A stretch of DNA of 43,195 nt from an uncultured Actinomycetes bacterium (GTDB lineage Bacteria > Actinomycetota > Acidimicrobiia > Acidimicrobiales > SZUA-35). The translations under genes and the position numbers were made by a program. This document shows, in pieces, positions 18,032 through 26,089 of the stretch; position 1 is the stretch's first letter, and the number at the start of each line of letters is the position of its first letter. Under the pieces are notes generated by a model. That model worked only from the letters and a program-made list of their open reading frames with translations. It searched no databases and was not told the DNA's origin. The DNA lies in NCBI GenBank assembly GCA_902826025.1, contig CADEDH010000048.1:5428-48622 (forward strand), read 5' to 3'.

Positions 18032-18664
18032 GTGTCGCAGTTCGCCCGCCGCCTGGGAAGGCCGGATCGCAAGGGAACCCCGGCCGACCTGCTGGTGGTG
18101 GGACTCGGCAATCCTGGTGAGCAGTTCGCCGGCACGCGGCACAACCTGGGAGCGGCAGTGGTTGAGGAGTTGGCCGAACGGGCCGGCACCCGCCTGCGCA
18201 AGACCAAGGCCCGGGCCATGGCGGCCGGGGTGCTGATGAACGACCAGCGGGTGGTGCTCGCCTTCCCCCTCACGTTCATGAACAATTCCGGTGAAGCGGT
18301 GCGGCTTCTGGTGCAGAGCTACGGCATCCAGGAGGCCCACCACATCATCGTCATCCACGACGAGCTCGACCTGGATAGCGGCCGCCTGCGGCTCAAGGCC
18401 GGCGGTGGCCTGGCCGGCCACAACGGCTTGCGGTCCATCACCAACCATCTCGGCACCACCGAATACGTGCGCCTCCGGATCGGTGTGGGCAAGCCACCGG
18501 CCTCGATCGCCGGGGCCGAGTGGGTGCTGCGCCGGCCGGGCAAGGCCGAGCAGGAGGTGCTCGACGATGCCGTGGTGCGGGCGGCGGATGCCATCGAGCA
18601 GCTCACGGCCGAGGGGATCGACCGCGCGATGGCGGCCGTCAACCGCCGCACGCCCCCAGCCTGA
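18032..18664 (+). CDS. pth: Peptidyl-tRNA hydrolase
   Basis: A 210-aa enzyme that recycles peptidyl-tRNA released from stalled ribosomes. All active-site residues are visible: the Asn in GLGNPG, the catalytic His in TRHNLG, the Asn in FMNNSG, the Asp in HDELDL and the Asn in GHNGLRSI. GTG 18032 is 9 nt after the rplY stop, with GAGGAG about 11 nt upstream. About 18 residues precede the conserved core. The stop lies inside a short tandem repeat. Confidence 0.96.
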   Translation: MSQFARRLGRPDRKGTPADLLVVGLGNPGEQFAGTRHNLGAAVVEELAERAGTRLRKTKARAMAAGVLMNDQRVVLAFPLTFMNNSGEAVRLLVQSYGIQEAHHIIVIHDELDLDSGRLRLKAGGGLAGHNGLRSITNHLGTTEYVRLRIGVGKPPASIAGAEWVLRRPGKAEQEVLDDAVVRAADAIEQLTAEGIDRAMAAVNRRTPPA

Positions 18665-18692
18665 AACCCGGGCCGGCTGAAACCCGGGCCGG
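18661..18692 (+). repeat. Two tandem 16-bp copies at the pth stop
   Basis: CTGAAACCCGGGCCGG occurs twice in a row, overlapping the pth TGA stop; the second copy supplies a second TGA. Confidence 0.8.
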
Positions 18693-18714
18693 CTGAGGGC
18701 TGGCTGCCGGCGGG

Positions 18715-18720
18715 TAGCGT
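18715..18720 (+). promoter_or_regulatory. -10 box TAGCGT, leaderless promoter of mfd
   Basis: TAGCGT ends 7 nt before GTG 18728. The gap GGGAGGA touches the start codon, too close for a normal Shine-Dalgarno sequence. The upstream in-frame GTG 18719 overlaps the box and is less likely. Confidence 0.5.
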
Positions 18721-18727
18721 GGGAGGA

Positions 18728-21700
18728 GTGAGTTTTCGCTCCCTGGCCCGCCTCGTAGCTGACGACCCGGCGATCACGAGGCTGATCGGCCGGGCCTCCA
18801 CCGTGTTGGCGGTGGCCGAACCGGCCCGGGCCATGGCCATCGCCGGCCTCGCCCTGGCCTCCGAACGCCGGCCGGTGCTGGTGGCTCTGCCCACGTCGGG
18901 GGAGGCGGAGCGGGTGGGGCGTGATCTGTCGCTCTACCTCGGCGCCGACGAGGTACTCACGTTCCCGGCCTGGGAGACCCTGCCCTTCGAGCGGGTCAGT
19001 CCATCGATCGAGACCATGGGCCACCGGCTGCGAACGATCTGGCACCTGCAGGATCCCGAGCGGTGCCCCAAGGTGGTGCTCGCTCCGGTGAGGGCCCTGG
19101 TCCAACGGCTCAGCCCCCATGTGGAGGACCTGGCCCCCATCGTGATCGGCGCCGGCGACCAGCTCGACCTCCAGGCCCTGGTGCGGGACCTGGTGGCAGC
19201 CGGCTACCGGCGGGAGCACCAGGTGGAGCACCGGGGCGAGCTGGCTGTGCGGGGCTCGATCCTCGATGTGTTCCCGTCCACCGCCGACGGTCCGATCCGG
19301 ATCGACCTGTGGGGCGACGAGGTGGACCGGTTGTGCGAGTTCACCGTCAACGACCAGCGCTCCACGGTCGACCTGGCCGAGGTGGAGATCTTCCCCTGCC
19401 GGGAGCTGATGCCCACCGACGACGTCCGCCAGCGGGCGTCGGAGCTGTACGCATCCGAGCCCTGGGGCCGGGAGCAGTGGCAGCGGCTGGCCGACGGCGA
19501 GTTCTTCGAGGGCATGGAGTCGTGGCTGCCCTGGCTGTCGGGCGACGGCTCGGTGACCGACACCGGAGCCGACGGCAGCGGCGGCGGGCGGCTGCTGGTG
19601 GACCTGTTGGGCAGCGATGCCCTCATCGTGCTGGTCGAGCCCCGCCGCATGCGGGACCGGGCCACCGACCTGCTGGCCGAGGAGGCCGACCTGGCCGCCA
19701 GCCTGGCCCGCACCTGGGGTGTCGGCGGCGACGGCTCCGACGGCGACGGCGGCGGGCAACCGGTCTTTCCCCGGCTCCACCTCCCGTTCGACCGGCTCCT
19801 GGGCCGGACCTCGGCCCCCTCGGTCACCTTCACCGCCGTGCCGTCAGGGCCCGACGACGCCGTGCTCACAGCTTCGGGGTGGGACGCGCCGGGCGAAGCC
19901 CTGGCCGGCCGCCTGGGTCAGCTGGCCGCCGACAAGGCCACCCGCCTGGTGATCGCTGCCGGCGGGGCCGGGTCGGCCGACCGGCTGCACCGCCTGGTGG
20001 GGGAGTGGGGCCTCAGCGCCGTCAATCACGGCGACGACATCCCCGAGATCATCACCCCCGGGGCCCACGTGGTGGTCGCCCCGGTGGAGGCCGGGTTCGT
20101 CCTGCCCGACCTGGGCATCGGCATCCTGAGCGAGGCCGATCTCACCGGCCGGCGCCGGGCCCACCGGGCGGCCCGGCCCCGCAAGCGCCAGAGCGCCGGC
20201 TTCTTCGACGACCTCACCCCCGGCGACTACGTGGTCCACCACCAGCACGGCGTGGGCCGCTTCGCCGGCATGGTCAAGCGGGCCATCGGGGGCCACGAGC
20301 GCGACTATCTGCTGCTCGAGTACCGGGGCGACGACAAGCTCTACCTCCCCTCGGACCAGATCGAGTTGATCCGCCGCTACACGGGCGGTGAGGCCCCCAG
20401 CGTGCATCGTCTGGGCGGGAGCGACTTCGCCAAGGCCAAAGCCAAGGTTCGCTCGGCCGTGGCCGAGATCGCCCAAGAGCTGGTGATCCTGTACCAGAAG
20501 CGGCGGGCCACCCAGGGCGTCGCCTTCGAGCCCGATTCCCCGTGGCAGGCCGAGATGGAGGCCGCCTTCCCCTACGAGCTCACGCCCGACCAGGCCGAGA
20601 CGGTGGAGGCGGTCAAGGCCGACATGGAGGCACCGGTGCCCATGGACCGCCTCGTGGTGGGCGACGTCGGCTTCGGCAAGACCGAGATCGCGGTGCGGGC
20701 CGCCTTCAAGGCGATCCAGGGAGGCAAGCAGGTGGCGGTGCTGGTGCCCACCACGCTCCTGGCCCAGCAGCACTTCCAGACCTTCAGCGACCGCTTCGCC
20801 CCTTACCCGGTGCGGGTGGAGGTGTTGAGCCGGTTCCTCACGAACCGCCAGGCCAAAGACGTGGTGGCGGCCGTGGCCTCGGGCGAGGTCGACGTGCTGA
20901 TCGGCACCCACCGCCTGCTGTCGGACGACGTCACGTTCTCCCGGCTGGGCCTGTTGGTGGTGGACGAGGAGCAGCGCTTCGGCGTGGCCCACAAGGAGGC
21001 CATCAAGAAGTTCAAGGCCGACGTCGATGTGCTCACGCTCACCGCCACGCCGATCCCCCGGACGCTGGAGATGAGCCTCACGGGCATCCGCGACCTGTCC
21101 AAGCTCGACACCCCGCCGGCCGACCGCCAGCCCATCCTCACCTACGTCGGCGAGTACGACGAGCGGGCGGCGGCCGAGGCCATCCGCCGGGAGCTGTTGC
21201 GGGAAGGCCAGGTGTTCTTCGTCCACAACCGGATCCAGAGCATCGACAAGGTGGCCAACGATCTGGCCAACCTCGTGCCCGAGGCCCGTATCGCCGTGGC
21301 CCACGGCCAGATGGACGAGGGCACGCTGGAAAAGGTGGTGCTCGACTTCTGGGACGGCCAGTTCGACGTGCTGGTGTGCACCACGATCATCGAGTCGGGC
21401 ATCGACATGCCCACGGTCAACACCCTGGTCGTCGACCGGGCCGAGATGCTCGGCCTGGGCCAGCTCCACCAGCTCCGGGGCCGGGTGGGGCGTTCGGGTC
21501 AGCGAGCCTACGCCTACCTGTTCACCCGGCCCGAGGCGGTGCTGTCGGAGGAGGCCTACGAGCGGCTGAAGACGATCGGGGAGGCCACCGAGCTGGGGTC
21601 GGGGTTCAAGATCGCCCTGCGGGACCTGGAGCTCCGGGGGGCCGGCAACCTGCTCGGCATCGGCCAGTCGGGCCACATCGCCGCCGTTGGCTACGACCTG

Positions 21701-22270
21701 TACTGCCAGCTGGTGATCGAGGCGGTGGCCGAGCTCAACGGCACGCCCATCGAGGAACCGGAGGAGATCAAGCTCGACGTCCCGGTGGCGGCCAATCTGC
21801 CCGAGACCTACGTGCAAGCCGAGTACCAGCGGCTGGAGGCATACCGCCGCCTGGCCGCGGTGCGCAGCCAGGCCGAGGTCGACGACATCCGCCAGGAATG
21901 GGAAGACCGCTACGGCCCCCTGCCCGAGCCGGCCGAGCGCCTCTTGGAGGTGGCGGCCCTGCGGGGCCACTGCGCCCGGGTGGGGGTGCGGGAGCTGGTG
22001 GTGATCAAGGGTCCCGGCTTCGGCGGCCCCGAGCTGATCGCCAAGCTGGGCCCGGTGCGGCTCAAGGCCAGCCAGGAGGTCCGCTTCGCCCGCCTGTTCC
22101 CCAAGGGGCTGTGGAAGCCCAACGAGTACGGGCCCGACGGCGGCCAGCTGCAGGTGGGGATCATGAAGCGCAACGCCCCGGCGGGCGACCTGGTCACGTT
22201 CTTCGCCACCATGTTCGAGGACGTGAACCCTTCGGGTTCCTCGGGTTCGCCTGCGGCGAACACCGCGTGA
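18728..22270 (+). CDS. mfd: Transcription-repair coupling factor Mfd
   Basis: A 1180-aa ATP-driven DNA translocase that removes stalled RNA polymerase and recruits UvrA. Domains in order are a UvrB-like N-terminal module, the RNA-polymerase-interaction domain around residue 500 (GDYVVHHQHGVGRFAGM), and the RecG-like motor with Walker A GDVGFGKTEIA (about 645-655), DEEQ motif VVDEEQRFGV, TATPIPRTLEMSL, and motif VI QLRGRVGRSGQRAYAYL. The TRCF C-terminal domain follows. The last dozen residues (SGSSGSPAAN...) are encoded by a double hairpin and lie outside the family fold. GTG 18728 is set by the -10 box. The SDR start overlaps the stop (GTGA). Confidence 0.96.
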   Translation: MSFRSLARLVADDPAITRLIGRASTVLAVAEPARAMAIAGLALASERRPVLVALPTSGEAERVGRDLSLYLGADEVLTFPAWETLPFERVSPSIETMGHRLRTIWHLQDPERCPKVVLAPVRALVQRLSPHVEDLAPIVIGAGDQLDLQALVRDLVAAGYRREHQVEHRGELAVRGSILDVFPSTADGPIRIDLWGDEVDRLCEFTVNDQRSTVDLAEVEIFPCRELMPTDDVRQRASELYASEPWGREQWQRLADGEFFEGMESWLPWLSGDGSVTDTGADGSGGGRLLVDLLGSDALIVLVEPRRMRDRATDLLAEEADLAASLARTWGVGGDGSDGDGGGQPVFPRLHLPFDRLLGRTSAPSVTFTAVPSGPDDAVLTASGWDAPGEALAGRLGQLAADKATRLVIAAGGAGSADRLHRLVGEWGLSAVNHGDDIPEIITPGAHVVVAPVEAGFVLPDLGIGILSEADLTGRRRAHRAARPRKRQSAGFFDDLTPGDYVVHHQHGVGRFAGMVKRAIGGHERDYLLLEYRGDDKLYLPSDQIELIRRYTGGEAPSVHRLGGSDFAKAKAKVRSAVAEIAQELVILYQKRRATQGVAFEPDSPWQAEMEAAFPYELTPDQAETVEAVKADMEAPVPMDRLVVGDVGFGKTEIAVRAAFKAIQGGKQVAVLVPTTLLAQQHFQTFSDRFAPYPVRVEVLSRFLTNRQAKDVVAAVASGEVDVLIGTHRLLSDDVTFSRLGLLVVDEEQRFGVAHKEAIKKFKADVDVLTLTATPIPRTLEMSLTGIRDLSKLDTPPADRQPILTYVGEYDERAAAEAIRRELLREGQVFFVHNRIQSIDKVANDLANLVPEARIAVAHGQMDEGTLEKVVLDFWDGQFDVLVCTTIIESGIDMPTVNTLVVDRAEMLGLGQLHQLRGRVGRSGQRAYAYLFTRPEAVLSEEAYERLKTIGEATELGSGFKIALRDLELRGAGNLLGIGQSGHIAAVGYDLYCQLVIEAVAELNGTPIEEPEEIKLDVPVAANLPETYVQAEYQRLEAYRRLAAVRSQAEVDDIRQEWEDRYGPLPEPAERLLEVAALRGHCARVGVRELVVIKGPGFGGPELIAKLGPVRLKASQEVRFARLFPKGLWKPNEYGPDGGQLQVGIMKRNAPAGDLVTFFATMFEDVNPSGSSGSPAANTA
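22225..22261. repeat. Double hairpin within the mfd 3' end
   Basis: GAACCC-ttc-GGGTTC (22225-22239) and GTTCGCC-tgc-GGCGAAC (22245-22261) are perfect stems inside the last mfd codons. They resemble the intergenic hairpins at 26026-26087 and 36262-36299 and may act as an attenuator between mfd and the SDR gene. Confidence 0.7.
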
Positions 22271-23145
22271 CTCAGGCCTGGCCGTGGCGGCGGGCCCTGG
22301 TCACCGGGGCCAGCGCCGGGCTGGGGGCGGCCTTCACAAGGGAGCTGGCGGCGGGCGGCGTCGAGCTGGTGCTGGTGGCCCGGGACGGCGAGCGGCTGGA
22401 GGCCCTGGCCGCCGAACTGCCGGTGGCGTGCGAGGTGCTGGTGGCCGACCTGGCCGATCCCGCCGACCTGGCCCGGGTGGCCGCCCGCCTGTCGTTGGCG
22501 CATCCGGGTGAACCTTGTGAAGAAATGCCGGCAGAGGCGGCACAAGGTGGCAAAGTTCGGCAGCAGGCGCCGGTGGTGGATCTGCTCGTCAACAACGCAG
22601 GGTTCGGGGCCGTGGGGGCCTTCGTCGACCTTCCCGTCCACGGCGAGGAACGACAGGTGGCGGTCAACGTGGTGGCCGTGCAGCGCCTCACCCACGCCGC
22701 TGGGGCGGCCATGGCCGCTGTCGGCTCGGGAACGATACTCAACGTGGCCTCGGTGGCCGGGTTCCGCCCGGCGGCCCGGTCGGCCACCTACGGGGCGACC
22801 AAGGCATTCGTGGTGGGGTTCAGCCGGGCCGTGGCCACCGAGCTGGCTCCCCGGGGGGTCACCGTGACCTGCCTGTGTCCCGGCCTCACCCGCACCGAGT
22901 TCCACCGGAGGGCCGGTTACGACACGTCGGGCTACCCCCGGTGGGCCTGGCAGGAGGCGTCGGTGGTGGCCCGGGCTGGACTCCGGGGGGCGGCGGCGGG
23001 CAAGGTTACGGTCGTGCCCGGCATCCACAACCGGATGTCCGGACACCTGATGCGGCTCCTACCCGAGGCGGTGCTCCGCCGAGCGGACGAGCGGCTCAGA
23101 CCCGGCGTCACCGTGGAGGAGGCGTCGGGAGCCACCGACCGGTAG
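22267..23145 (+). CDS. Short-chain dehydrogenase/reductase with an internal insertion
   Basis: A 292-aa classical SDR (NAD(P)-dependent oxidoreductase, substrate unknown). Seen: the cofactor loop VTGASAGLGAAFT, the strand VDLLVNNAGFG, the catalytic Ser in NVASVAGF and the YGATK motif (Tyr and Lys). The C-terminal part resembles the DltE/YqjQ-like group. Between the ADLADPADLARVAARL helix and DLLVNNAG there are about 25 extra residues (about 76-101), coded by a lower-GC palindromic segment. GTG 22267 overlaps the mfd stop. Confidence 0.87.
   Translation: MTQAWPWRRALVTGASAGLGAAFTRELAAGGVELVLVARDGERLEALAAELPVACEVLVADLADPADLARVAARLSLAHPGEPCEEMPAEAAQGGKVRQQAPVVDLLVNNAGFGAVGAFVDLPVHGEERQVAVNVVAVQRLTHAAGAAMAAVGSGTILNVASVAGFRPAARSATYGATKAFVVGFSRAVATELAPRGVTVTCLCPGLTRTEFHRRAGYDTSGYPRWAWQEASVVARAGLRGAAAGKVTVVPGIHNRMSGHLMRLLPEAVLRRADERLRPGVTVEEASGATDR
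22512..22548. repeat. Palindromic insert inside the SDR coding region
   Basis: ACCTTGTG (22512-22519) is the exact inverse of CACAAGGT (22541-22548). Inside, TGCCG (22526-22530) pairs with CGGCA (22538-22542), so two alternative stems are possible. The segment is visibly lower in GC than its surroundings and in frame with the gene. Confidence 0.6.
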
Positions 23146-23193
23146 ACAGCTTCGGGGCGCCACCAGGCGCCAGGACGACGAGGGGAACACGAG

Positions 23194-23991
23194 ATGACGG
23201 AGACGAGCGATCAGCCAGTGCACCTGGCCGGGGCCCCGATGGACTGGAACGGCATCGTCGACAGCCTCAACCGGCTGCTGAGACTGCGGACCACCCCGAT
23301 CGGCATGAAGCTGTTCACGACCAAGGAGGAGATGGAGGCGATCCCCAAGATCCGCCGTCCCAACGCCATCCACACCACCGACCAGATCGTCGGCATGGCC
23401 TCCCGCCTGGCGTGGACGGTCGGCATCACCAAGGAGGACCTGGTGGGGGCGCAGTGCGCCGCCGTCATCGGCCTTCACCCCCGGGACGACGAGTGGCTGT
23501 CGGGGAAGCGGATGAAGGGGGTGTGGTACGAGACGATCGAAGACACCACGGCTCACCAGCACGCCATGCACACGGCGCCGTTCGGGGTCTACGAGGCCAT
23601 GGCTGTGTCGCCCCTCACCACCGGCCGGCTCAACCCGCCCGACATCTGCCTCATCTACGCCACCCCGGCCCAGATGATCCTGCTGATCAACGGCCTGCAG
23701 TACTCGGGCTACAAGAACTTCGAGTGGGGGTGTGTCGGGGAATCGGCCTGCGCCGACTCATGGGGCCGGGCGCTGGCAAAGAAGGAGCCCAGCGTGTCGA
23801 TCCCGTGCTTTGCCGAGCGGCGCTACGGCGGCGTGCAGGATGACGAGCTGCTGATGGCCACCCCGCCCGAGTTCCTGCCCAAGGCCATTGCCGGCCTGGA
23901 GGAGCTGGCCTCCCACGGCCTGCGCTACCCGATCCCGCCCTACGGCGTGCAGAGCGACGCCCAGGCCGGCCTCGGCCGTTCCTACAGCTGA
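23194..23991 (+). CDS. DUF169 domain-containing protein
   Basis: A 265-aa soluble protein of the DUF169 family, with function not established. Recognisable features are the early LRTTPIGMKLF segment, conserved cysteines in AQCAAVIG, WGCVGESACAD and SIPCFAERRYG, and PPDICLIYATPAQM. The clustered cysteines suggest metal or redox chemistry, but this is inference. ATG 23194 has GAGGGGAA about 8 nt upstream. It is followed at 24001 by a strong hairpin that probably ends the transcript. Confidence 0.8.
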   Translation: MTETSDQPVHLAGAPMDWNGIVDSLNRLLRLRTTPIGMKLFTTKEEMEAIPKIRRPNAIHTTDQIVGMASRLAWTVGITKEDLVGAQCAAVIGLHPRDDEWLSGKRMKGVWYETIEDTTAHQHAMHTAPFGVYEAMAVSPLTTGRLNPPDICLIYATPAQMILLINGLQYSGYKNFEWGCVGESACADSWGRALAKKEPSVSIPCFAERRYGGVQDDELLMATPPEFLPKAIAGLEELASHGLRYPIPPYGVQSDAQAGLGRSYS

Positions 23992-24000
23992 CCCTGCGCT

Positions 24001-24048
24001 GTTCTGGTGTCCCCGGCCGTCACCCGTGTCGGCCCTGGACACCAGAAC
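24001..24048. terminator. 48-nt two-tier inverted repeat after the DUF169 gene
   Basis: GTTCTGGTGTCC (24001-24012) and GGACACCAGAAC (24037-24048) form a perfect 12-bp stem. Inside, GGCCG pairs with CGGCC across a 10-nt loop, separated from the outer stem by a symmetric 2+2 internal loop. No T-run follows. It could be a terminator, an operator or a small mobile palindrome. Confidence 0.65.
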
Positions 24049-24089
24049 GGGGTTGGCGTAAATAGGGGAGCCGGGGGCGCGGGGCGACC

Positions 24090-24095
24090 TAGCCT
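24090..24095 (+). promoter_or_regulatory. -10 box TAGCCT, leaderless promoter of the MFS gene
   Basis: TAGCCT ends 6 nt before ATG 24102, which favours this ATG over GTG 24099. Confidence 0.5.
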
Positions 24096-24101
24096 CGCGT
24101 G

Positions 24102-25394
24102 ATGCGACGACCCGGCCCGGCTCGGCTGTTCCTGCTCGCCGGCCTGGCCTGGCAGGCGGCGGTGATGGCCTGGTGGCTGGCGCTGGCCGTCCGGTTGGCC
24201 ATCGAGCTCGACCTGGCCCCGTTCCAGCTGCTGGCCCTGGGCGCCGCGCTCGAGGGGTCGCTGCTCGTGGCCGAGGTGCCCACCGGGGTGCTGGCCGACC
24301 GGCTGAGCCGCAAATGGTCGGTGGTCGTCGGCTTCGTGAGCGTGGGTGGAGCCCAGGTCGCATCCGGCCTGGTGAGCGGCTTCGGGGCCCTGTTGCTCAC
24401 CCAGGTGCTGTGGGGTGTCGGCTACACGTTCCGCAGCGGCGCCGAGATCGCCTGGGTCACCGACGAGCTGGGCGGCCCGGAGGCGGTGGAGCCGCTCGTG
24501 CTGCGCCAGGCCCGCTGGCAACTGGTGGCGGGCGTGGTGGCCGTGGGGGCCAGCGCCCTCCTCGCCCATCTCACCTCGCTGGTCACCGCTGTGGTGGCAT
24601 TCGGTCTGGTGACGGTGAGCGTGGGGGCGGGGCTGGCCCTGCTGATGACCGAACACCATCACCCCCGGCGCCTCGGCATCGGCGGTGGAGACGGGACCCA
24701 TGGCGTTGGCCCGGGGGCCGGGCCGCTGGTGAAGCCGTCGTTCCGGGCGGGGGCCCGGGCCACGCTGGGCCATCCCTCGCTCCGGGTGCTGACGGCGGTG
24801 ATGCTGCTCACCGGGCTGGCCAACGAGACCGTCGACCGTCTGAACATCCGCCGCCTCGACCAGCTCGGCCTCTCGGCCGGGAGCCGCGATCCGGTGGTGG
24901 TCGTAGCCGCCGTGAGCGCGGCCGACGCTCTGCTGGGAGCGCTCGTGCTGTGGTGGGCCCGCGACCGGGTCACCGGTTCCCGGGTGATGGTGGGTCTGGG
25001 AGCGATGCTGGCGGTCAGCGCCGCCGGGATCGCCGGGCTCGGGCTCGTGGCCCACCTGCCGGTGGCCGCCGCCTGCCTGGTGGCGCAGGGGGCGCTACGG
25101 TCGGCCGCTCTCCCCCTGCCCCAGACCTGGGCCAATGCCCACGCTCCGCCCCACCTGCGGGCCACCGTGCTGTCGTTCGCAGGCCAGGCCAACGCCGCCG
25201 GGGAGATCGCCGGCGGCCTGGCCCTGGGAGCGGTGGCGGCCGCCGCCTCGATCCCCGTTGCCCTCACCGGCTCGGCCATCCTCACCCTGGCCGCCGGGGC
25301 CACCTGCCTGCTCGCCCCCGGTGTTCTCCCCACCCGGCGGGGACACGGGACCCCGGAGGCGACCCGTAGGCTGGGGCCTCGTGCCTACCGCTGA
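24102..25394 (+). CDS. MFS transporter
   Basis: A 430-aa membrane protein with about 12 hydrophobic helices. It has the MFS loop 2-3 motif GVLADRLSRKWS (motif A form GxLaDrxGrk) and a long basic central loop (about 185-220) between the two six-helix halves. The substrate cannot be told. The last 14 nt overlap the HAD gene, whose own -10 box lies within this coding region. Confidence 0.87.
   Translation: MRRPGPARLFLLAGLAWQAAVMAWWLALAVRLAIELDLAPFQLLALGAALEGSLLVAEVPTGVLADRLSRKWSVVVGFVSVGGAQVASGLVSGFGALLLTQVLWGVGYTFRSGAEIAWVTDELGGPEAVEPLVLRQARWQLVAGVVAVGASALLAHLTSLVTAVVAFGLVTVSVGAGLALLMTEHHHPRRLGIGGGDGTHGVGPGAGPLVKPSFRAGARATLGHPSLRVLTAVMLLTGLANETVDRLNIRRLDQLGLSAGSRDPVVVVAAVSAADALLGALVLWWARDRVTGSRVMVGLGAMLAVSAAGIAGLGLVAHLPVAAACLVAQGALRSAALPLPQTWANAHAPPHLRATVLSFAGQANAAGEIAGGLALGAVAAAASIPVALTGSAILTLAAGATCLLAPGVLPTRRGHGTPEATRRLGPRAYR
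25367..25372 (+). promoter_or_regulatory. -10 box TAGGCT for the HAD gene, inside the MFS 3' end
   Basis: TAGGCT ends 8 nt before GTG 25381, within the MFS coding region. Confidence 0.4.
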
Positions 25395-26010
25395 CCACGA
25401 TGTAGCGAGCCCGATCCGGGCCGTCCTGTTCGACATGGGCGGCGTGCTGGTGGAGTTGGCCCCGCTCGACCAACTGCTCGGGGTGTCCATGCCGCCCGAG
25501 GAGTTCTGGCCCCGCTGGCTGGGAAGCCCAGCCGTGCGGGCCTACGAGCGGGGGGCGTGCGACACCGTCGCCTTCGCCCGGGATCTGGCAGCTGAGCTGA
25601 ACCTGCCGCTGAGCGCGACCGAGCTGACCGAGCGGTTCCGCTGCTTTCCCCGGGGCTTGTACCCGGGGGCGGCCGAGCTGGTCCGTTCGGTGTCGGGACG
25701 GGGCCTGGCCACCGGGGTGCTGAGCAACACCAACGCCCTGCACTGGGATCACCAGACCGACGGTGAGATCCTCCGCGCCCTGTTCGATCACGAGTTCCTG
25801 TCGTACCGGATGAGCCTGGTCAAGCCCGATCGGGAGCTGTTCGAGGCGGTGGTGGCGACCCTCGGCCTGGCCCCTGCCGAGATCCTGTTCCTCGACGACA
25901 ACGACCTCAACGTGGCGGGGGCCCGGGCCGCCGGCCTGGAGGCCGATCACACCCGAGGGGTGGCCGAAGCCCGCCGGGCCCTCCACCGCCGCGGCATCCT
26001 CGGGTCGTAG
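25381..26010 (+). CDS. HAD-family hydrolase
   Basis: A 209-aa haloacid-dehalogenase-superfamily enzyme with a small helical cap. Motif I reads LFDMGGV, keeping the nucleophile Asp but with Gly at the second Asp position, as in the subgroup with FDxGGV. Motif II is VLSNTN, motif III Lys is in LVKPDRELF, and motif IV is FLDDNDLNVAGA. The missing general-acid Asp makes simple phosphatase activity less certain. GTG 25381 is chosen from the -10 box and because it gives a normal length. It converges on the FHA operon. Confidence 0.83.
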   Translation: MPTADHDVASPIRAVLFDMGGVLVELAPLDQLLGVSMPPEEFWPRWLGSPAVRAYERGACDTVAFARDLAAELNLPLSATELTERFRCFPRGLYPGAAELVRSVSGRGLATGVLSNTNALHWDHQTDGEILRALFDHEFLSYRMSLVKPDRELFEAVVATLGLAPAEILFLDDNDLNVAGARAAGLEADHTRGVAEARRALHRRGILGS

Positions 26011-26025
26011 GGCCCGCGCCCCGAC

Positions 26026-26087
26026 GTTCCCGAAGGGAACACCCTGATGTTTCGCCGTAGGCGAAACTCGAGGTTCCCGAAGGGAAC
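26026..26087. terminator. Triple-hairpin bidirectional terminator between the HAD gene and the FHA operon
   Basis: Three perfect hairpins in series: GTTCCC-gaa-GGGAAC (26026-26040), GTTTCGCC-gta-GGCGAAAC (26049-26067) and GTTCCC-gaa-GGGAAC (26073-26087). They fill the gap between convergent genes. No T-runs are present. Confidence 0.7.
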
Positions 26088-26089
26088 AC

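Noticed and set aside
18719..18727. Earlier GTG start for mfd at 18719
   Set aside because: It overlaps the -10 box TAGCGT and adds only three residues; GTG 18728 fits the leaderless spacing seen at other genes.
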